Assembly (NCBI GenBank): GCA_964564735.1
Contig: CAZMCH010000036.1
Coordinates: forward strand, 1-36,777
Length of the DNA: 36,777 nucleotides
DNA from: CAZMCH01 sp964564735
Lineage (GTDB): Bacteria; Poribacteria; DTPJ01
Reading direction: 5' to 3'
The translations under genes and the position numbers were made by a program. Below, in pieces: positions 33,127 through 36,777 of the stretch. Under the pieces are notes generated by a model. The model did not search any database. It had not been told where the DNA came from and saw nothing but the letters and a program-made list of their open reading frames with translations. Position 1 is the first letter of the stretch; the number at the start of each line of letters is the position of its first letter.

Positions 33127-34668
33127 TTATATCTGCAATGATATTTGCTTTTGTGTTTCTATCAAATTTATATCAGAAATTCCAAATTTTTCAATAAAAC
33201 TCTTGGCGAAAGATTTATAATCATTCTGATAGTCTCTGCTGATATTGTTAATATAAAATTCCATATCTGACGAATTCAGATATTCAGCTAGAACTTTTAA
33301 ATCACCATCATATTTTATACAATATCCAGCATAAAAAGTAAACCCTTCTTTTTCCCAAACGATGAATTTAGGCTTAAGGTTGATCGGTGAAGTCAAAATC
33401 TTTTTTCCAAACGAAGTATCAAGCCCCTGCGACCTTCCGAAAGCATACCACGCAACAGGATTGGGCTTGCCTTTATCTCGTTTATCAAGACGATCTTTAA
33501 TTGCCAAAAAATATCTATATGTCATCGGAAATTCATTTTTTAATTCATTTTCCGAGATAATTACATGCTTATCATTTATTTTGCGATATGGAAAAATAAC
33601 ATAGCGTTCCTGATCCTCATTAGAATCTTTTAGAACAGAAGCCTTTATTATTGGCTTTAAGATACTCTTTTCTATCTGAAAATCTCTGCCATCTTTTAAT
33701 GTTATTTGTGCATAATCGCCATCAAATCTCGGTTTTCTGAAAATATAAAAATCATCCGCAAGGGTTGTTATACCAACATGAATCTCTGCAATTTCGCCTA
33801 AAGGCAATCCCCTTCTTTCAATCGTGTTTAGCCTTTTCAGAATATCGTTTGATGTCAGTATCCAGTTATCTATATTTAGATTTTCTATATCTATATTATC
33901 AACAAAATTGACATTTTTAGCATTGCCTTTGTATAAAGCAAAGGTGTTTTGTTGATGATTTTTATCAAGAATCGTTATTAAAGAATAAGTTGTCGCATTA
34001 TCAAATAATTGATGATGTTCAAAATCAATCAAAGTTTTTAAAGATTGACTTGCTTTTATGAAATCCCTTAGAACCTTACCCGCTTTTGTTTTGAGATAAG
34101 TGTTCGGGGTTATATATCCTAGTTTCCCTGTCTTATTTAATAGATAATATCCAAATTCAAAAAATGTGATAAAAATATCAGTTGAGCCTTTTTTGGATAA
34201 TTGCCAGTCGCTTTGAATCTTGTGTCTTCTCTCAATTCCAAGATGCTGAATCCTTATATATGGAGGATTCCCAACAACAAAATCAAAAGAATCAAAATAT
34301 CTGCTAACGAAATCTTTATCCAAGCTATCGGTTTTTAATATTTGCCATTTTATATCTTTTAGGTCATATTTTAGGGCAATTTCATCTAATAGATTAATAC
34401 ATTTTTCAATTGCTGATTCATCAATATCAAATCCGAATATATTTTTTTCTAGGGCTTTTTTTATTTCTGGCTTGCTAATGCCTTTTCGTTCTGTATCAAC
34501 AATGAATCTTTCTACTACTTCGCCTAAAAATGCCCCTTCGCCACAAGCGGGATCAATGATTTTTTTGTCGCAAATATCTTCTTTGTAATCAAGATTATCT
34601 AAAATTAAATGGACAATCCATTTTGGCGTATAGACAATCCCATTTAATTTTTTTTCTTTAATGTTCAT
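33127..34668 (-). CDS. N6-adenine DNA methyltransferase (Eco57I/TaqI-like)
   Basis: This 513-residue SAM-dependent enzyme is predicted to methylate adenine in DNA. The catalytic motif NPPY is at 134-137, and motif I DPACGEGAFLGEV starts at 39 and is preceded by the YTP motif (VYTPKWIVHLIL). The C-terminal half (from about 280) resembles a TaqI-type target-recognition domain, e.g. LPLGEIAEIHVGITTLADDFY. No endonuclease domain is evident, nor a nuclease gene beside it. It lies 51 bases downstream of a second methyltransferase and runs into a tRNA-Ala gene. The recognition sequence is unknown. It could be a solitary methyltransferase or half of a broken restriction system. Confidence 0.85.
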   Translation of the reverse strand: MNIKEKKLNGIVYTPKWIVHLILDNLDYKEDICDKKIIDPACGEGAFLGEVVERFIVDTERKGISKPEIKKALEKNIFGFDIDESAIEKCINLLDEIALKYDLKDIKWQILKTDSLDKDFVSRYFDSFDFVVGNPPYIRIQHLGIERRHKIQSDWQLSKKGSTDIFITFFEFGYYLLNKTGKLGYITPNTYLKTKAGKVLRDFIKASQSLKTLIDFEHHQLFDNATTYSLITILDKNHQQNTFALYKGNAKNVNFVDNIDIENLNIDNWILTSNDILKRLNTIERRGLPLGEIAEIHVGITTLADDFYIFRKPRFDGDYAQITLKDGRDFQIEKSILKPIIKASVLKDSNEDQERYVIFPYRKINDKHVIISENELKNEFPMTYRYFLAIKDRLDKRDKGKPNPVAWYAFGRSQGLDTSFGKKILTSPINLKPKFIVWEKEGFTFYAGYCIKYDGDLKVLAEYLNSSDMEFYINNISRDYQNDYKSFAKSFIEKFGISDINLIETQKQISLQI

Positions 34669-34719
34669 GTTTTATGATTTCAACTTATTTATAGCTTTAT
34701 CATAAAGTATTATCCTGTT

Positions 34720-35703
34720 TTAATTCTCTTTAATTATCAATAGCTCTTGAGTTTTTTTGATATGATTACTATCTATTCTTTTTCTGTTAATCCCTATCCT
34801 TGTTTCGCCCTGCCCCATTGTATAATGAATAGGTAATTCCACAATTAAAAAATCTTTATACCAGTTTCTAATTGTTGGTGAATCATTATAAGATAAAATA
34901 AAATTTCCTTTATGTTTTAGTAAGAGTTCCCTTAATAATTCGTGATTAAAATTATTGTGGTGAATAGGAAAATTTCTCTGTGGATAAATCCCTTTGAAAA
35001 GAGTGCTATCTTCTCCTAAATAATATGGTGGATCGCAATAAAGAAATTCATCATCAAATCTTGGTATAACCTCCTCAAAAGAGGCACATTCAATCTTTAT
35101 ATTCTTAACATTAAAATTCTTAACTCTTTTCAATAAACGACAATATGTTTCTTTATCTGCATATACACTTGACATCCAACCCAAGAATCCCGGACCATAA
35201 GAAAGATTATGATTAAAATAATAATAAGTAGCCAATTCTAATGGTGTTAGCTTTATTTTTGCTTCCCAATGCTCTTTTAATTTTTGCTTAGCCCAATTAT
35301 ATGTTTCCTTATCGGGTTCTAATTGTGCCAACTCCTGATATAAATCATAAGGTCTTTCGATTTGAATCTGCCAATAGTTTACAAGTATATCAAATAATTC
35401 AGACCCTATAACCTGTATTCCCAACTCTTTTGCTACAGCAGTTTCAATTGAACCACCACCGAAAAATGGTGAAACTAATTTTTTTATATCTTCTGATAGT
35501 CTTTCTAGGACATAACCAACAGCCCAGCTTTTTCCACCAGCATATCTCAAAGGCGAACCTAAATATCTTTTATATTTCTTTCCTTTGCCTCTTAATTCTA
35601 ACAAAAACTCTTTTTGGGGACTTGTCGGAAACAAATATTGTTCAGAGGAATATTTGCCTTTAAATGATTCTATTCTGCTAGATTCTAGTTGGACTTCATT
35701 CAT
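34720..35703 (-). CDS. D12-class DNA adenine methyltransferase (Dam-like)
   Basis: This 327-residue m6A methyltransferase has the Dam/DpnM order: PLRYAGGKS (51-59), the SAM motif PFFGGGSIE (79-87) and the catalytic DPPY at 224-227 (LYCDPPYYLG), with a variable target-recognition region between about 110 and 215. Both the first ~45 residues and the C-terminus are charged. The start ATG 35703 has only a weak ribosome-binding site. It is 90 bases downstream of tRNA-Ser(CGA). With the next gene it forms a two-methyltransferase unit without a visible nuclease. Confidence 0.88.
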   Translation of the reverse strand: MNEVQLESSRIESFKGKYSSEQYLFPTSPQKEFLLELRGKGKKYKRYLGSPLRYAGGKSWAVGYVLERLSEDIKKLVSPFFGGGSIETAVAKELGIQVIGSELFDILVNYWQIQIERPYDLYQELAQLEPDKETYNWAKQKLKEHWEAKIKLTPLELATYYYFNHNLSYGPGFLGWMSSVYADKETYCRLLKRVKNFNVKNIKIECASFEEVIPRFDDEFLYCDPPYYLGEDSTLFKGIYPQRNFPIHHNNFNHELLRELLLKHKGNFILSYNDSPTIRNWYKDFLIVELPIHYTMGQGETRIGINRKRIDSNHIKKTQELLIIKEN

Positions 35704-35793
35704 GGTTTATCATGTTTCATTATTCTAACAACATAAAGTTTCGTATAACATTCGATAATGGCTAAATTAGCAGAAATAATATTTATTTACCAA

Positions 35794-35883
35794 TGGCGGA
35801 GGGAGTGGGATTCGAACCCACGGTGCAGTTGCCCGCACAGCAATTTTCGAGACTGCCCGATTCAACCGCTCTCGCATCCCTCC
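35794..35883 (-). tRNA. tRNA-Ser (anticodon CGA)
   Basis: This 90-base type II tRNA includes an encoded CCA. The acceptor GGAGGGA/TCCCTCC, long variable arm, GGGTTCGAATCCC T-arm and anticodon stem-loop GCAGT-CTCGAAA-ATTGC give CGA, reading UCG. It lies 16 bases downstream of tadA. Confidence 0.96.
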
Positions 35884-35899
35884 AAAAAATACCATAGTC

Positions 35900-36352
35900 T
35901 TATCTTCTTCTGCGAGATGAAAAAAAGTCGCTGAGTATTTCGCCACATTCCTTTGCAAGTATTCCTGATACAACCTCAACCTGATGATTAAGTTTTTCAT
36001 GCGAAAGCAGATTCATTAATGAGCCTGCTGTTCCAGCCTTTGGATCGCTTGCACCATATACAAGCCTCTTAACTCTTGCCAAGATCATTGCACCCGAACA
36101 CATTGCGCATGGTTCAAGCGTAACATAAATCATGCAATCAGTAAGACGCCATCTTCCCAGCTTTTCTGAAGCGTCCTTAATGGCGAGTAATTCGGCATGT
36201 GCGGTTGGGTCTTGCAGAGATTCCCGAAGATTATGGCTACGAGATATTATTTCATCATCTTTCACAACGATTGCACCGACAGGCGTTTCTGATTTATTAA
36301 GTGCTTTTTTTGCTTCCTCAAGAGCAATCTTCATGAAATATATGTCATTCAT
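35900..36352 (-). CDS. tadA: tRNA-specific adenosine deaminase TadA
   Basis: TadA deaminates A34 to inosine in tRNA-Arg(ACG). The 150 residues hold the zinc site His52 and catalytic Glu54 (HAELLAI) and Cys82/Cys85 (EPCAMCSGAMI). MNDIYFMKIALEEAKKAL is the normal family opening, so ATG 36352 is used; the longer frame would run into the tRNA-Arg gene. No Shine-Dalgarno is visible. Its substrate, tRNA-Arg(ACG), ends 12 bases upstream on the same strand, and tRNA-Ser(CGA) follows after 16 bases. Confidence 0.96.
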   Translation of the reverse strand: MNDIYFMKIALEEAKKALNKSETPVGAIVVKDDEIISRSHNLRESLQDPTAHAELLAIKDASEKLGRWRLTDCMIYVTLEPCAMCSGAMILARVKRLVYGASDPKAGTAGSLMNLLSHEKLNHQVEVVSGILAKECGEILSDFFSSRRRR

Positions 36353-36364
36353 AGAAATAAAAAG

Positions 36365-36437
36365 CACGCCTGAAAGGAGTCGAACCTTCGACACACGGAT
36401 TCGTAGTCCGTTGCTCTATCCACTGAGCTACAGGCGC
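36365..36437 (-). tRNA. tRNA-Arg (anticodon ACG)
   Basis: This is a 73-base type I tRNA without an encoded CCA: the discriminator G is followed by CTTTTT. The acceptor GCGCCTG/CAGGCGT includes a G1.U72 pair, and the anticodon stem-loop ACGGA-CTACGAA-TCCGT gives ACG. A34 must be deaminated to inosine to read CGU/CGC/CGA. The T-run behind it is short of a full terminator, so transcription may continue into tadA. Confidence 0.95.
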
Positions 36438-36443
36438 ATAAGA

Positions 36444-36533
36444 TGGCGGAGGGAGTGGGATTTGAACCCACGGTACAGTTACCCGTACAACGGCTTAGCA
36501 GGCCGTCCTATTCGTCCACTCTAGCATCCCTCC
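36444..36533 (-). tRNA. tRNA-Ser (anticodon GCU)
   Basis: This 90-base type II tRNA includes an encoded CCA. The anticodon stem-loop ACGGC-CTGCTAA-GCCGT gives GCU, reading AGC and AGU. The variable arm GTACGGGTAACTGTAC is long and paired. It ends six bases before tRNA-Arg begins. Confidence 0.96.
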
Positions 36534-36580
36534 AATAACCTTGGATATTAAAGATAGAACGATTATTACTATCTATTTTA

Positions 36581-36670
36581 TGGCGGTGGGAATGGGATTT
36601 GAACCCATGGAACCCTTTCGAGCTCAACAATTTTCAAGACTGCCGCTTTAAACCACTCAGCCATCCCACC
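36581..36670 (-). tRNA. tRNA-Ser (anticodon UGA)
   Basis: This 90-base type II tRNA includes an encoded CCA. The anticodon stem-loop GCAGT-CTTGAAA-ATTGT gives UGA, reading UCA and by wobble other UCN. It is the first gene of the minus-strand tRNA/tadA unit, two bases from the expected transcription start. Confidence 0.96.
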
Positions 36671-36678
36671 AATTCATT

Positions 36679-36707
36679 ATTTTATCAGAAAAGATTGCCT
36701 ATGTCAA
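36679..36707 (-). promoter_or_regulatory. Strong sigma70-type promoter for the tRNA/tadA operon
   Basis: On the minus strand TTGACA (36702-36707, a perfect -35) is followed after exactly 17 bases by TAAAAT (36679-36684, 5/6 to the -10 box). Transcription would begin near 36672, right at the 5' end of tRNA-Ser(UGA), as expected for a stable-RNA promoter. Confidence 0.8.
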
Positions 36708-36777
36708 TCTGAAAAACTGAAGATCAGACATAAGTTCGGACATTTAAATAATCTCTACCTTTGAAAACTTTTTCAAA

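Noticed and set aside
33120..33150. Separate promoter for tRNA-Ala/tRNA-Ser(GGA)
   Set aside because: A TATAAA lies about seven bases from the tRNA 5' end, but no -35 box stands at 16-18 bases; read-through from the methyltransferase gene is equally likely.
32911..33220. Plus-strand ORFs running through the tRNA-Ser/tRNA-Ala genes
   Set aside because: Peptides such as EREGFEPS and WDSNPRPP are the usual artefact of translating tRNA genes antisense.
33127..35703. Complete restriction-modification or BREX/DISARM-like defence system
   Set aside because: Only two methyltransferases are present; no nuclease, helicase, ATPase or specificity subunit lies with them.
35767..36000. Minus-strand ORF across tRNA-Ser(CGA) and the tadA 3' end
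   Set aside because: Translation of a tRNA gene in a coding-like frame; it overlaps tadA in another frame.
1..36777. CRISPR array, prophage, integron or transposase
   Set aside because: No regularly spaced repeats and no integrase, recombinase, transposase or phage structural gene were seen on either strand.

Overview
The window is AT-rich (roughly 37-38% G+C by eye) and bacterial. Heptosyltransferase-like, MsbA-like and secreted LamG and M28 proteins point to a Gram-negative, outer-membrane cell. A tungsten-type aldehyde:ferredoxin oxidoreductase points to at least part-time anaerobic metabolism. The mix of MR/enolase, TIM-barrel isomerase, Gfo/Idh/MocA, LamG and BNR-repeat genes resembles uncultured, polysaccharide-using lineages such as Candidatus Poribacteria. 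That assignment is an impression of gene style, not a phylogenetic result. No phage, integrase, IS transposase or CRISPR array is visible.

Layout. 1-369: non-coding, with an imperfect terminal-inverted-repeat element and a separate hairpin. 370-7749 (minus): AOR-family oxidoreductase, then the stress proteins Lon and ClpB. 8127-10205 (plus): enolase-superfamily dehydratase/racemase plus a sugar isomerase/epimerase, a probable sugar-acid catabolic pair. 10330-21689 (plus): an envelope-assembly region with a flippase-like membrane protein, FemAB-like transferase, GT39-like glycosyltransferase, hisH-hisA, an ABC-F ATPase, an ABC-2-type ATPase with no permease beside it, a GT9 heptosyltransferase and an ABC exporter with an unusual PH-like/zinc-ribbon N-terminus. 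21781-29348 (minus): Gfo/Idh/MocA oxidoreductase, LamG protein, QueC, NAD-epimerase, DUF1844, BNR-repeat protein, SPL-like radical SAM enzyme, DUF3467 and an M28/glutaminyl-cyclase-like peptidase.

29345-36670 (minus) is an information-processing block. In transcription order it holds tRNA-Ser(UGA), tRNA-Ser(GCU), tRNA-Arg(ACG), tadA, tRNA-Ser(CGA), two DNA adenine methyltransferases, tRNA-Ala(CGC), tRNA-Ser(GGA), a YgiT-like zinc-finger protein with a CopG-like antitoxin, the large bacterial SRP RNA, dnaX, ybaB and recR. A strong sigma70-type promoter stands two bases outside the first tRNA. The backbone tadA - SRP RNA - dnaX - ybaB - recR is a known bacterial order (for example Bacillus subtilis). 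Here it is split by the methyltransferase/antitoxin-like genes, which look like an accessory insertion.

The most interesting items are this split housekeeping block, tadA lying directly behind its substrate tRNA-Arg(ACG), all four serine isoacceptor tRNAs within 4 kb, the PH-like/zinc-ribbon/ABC exporter fusion, an AOR with Ser in place of one expected cluster Cys, and several intergenic repeats with strong dyad symmetry.
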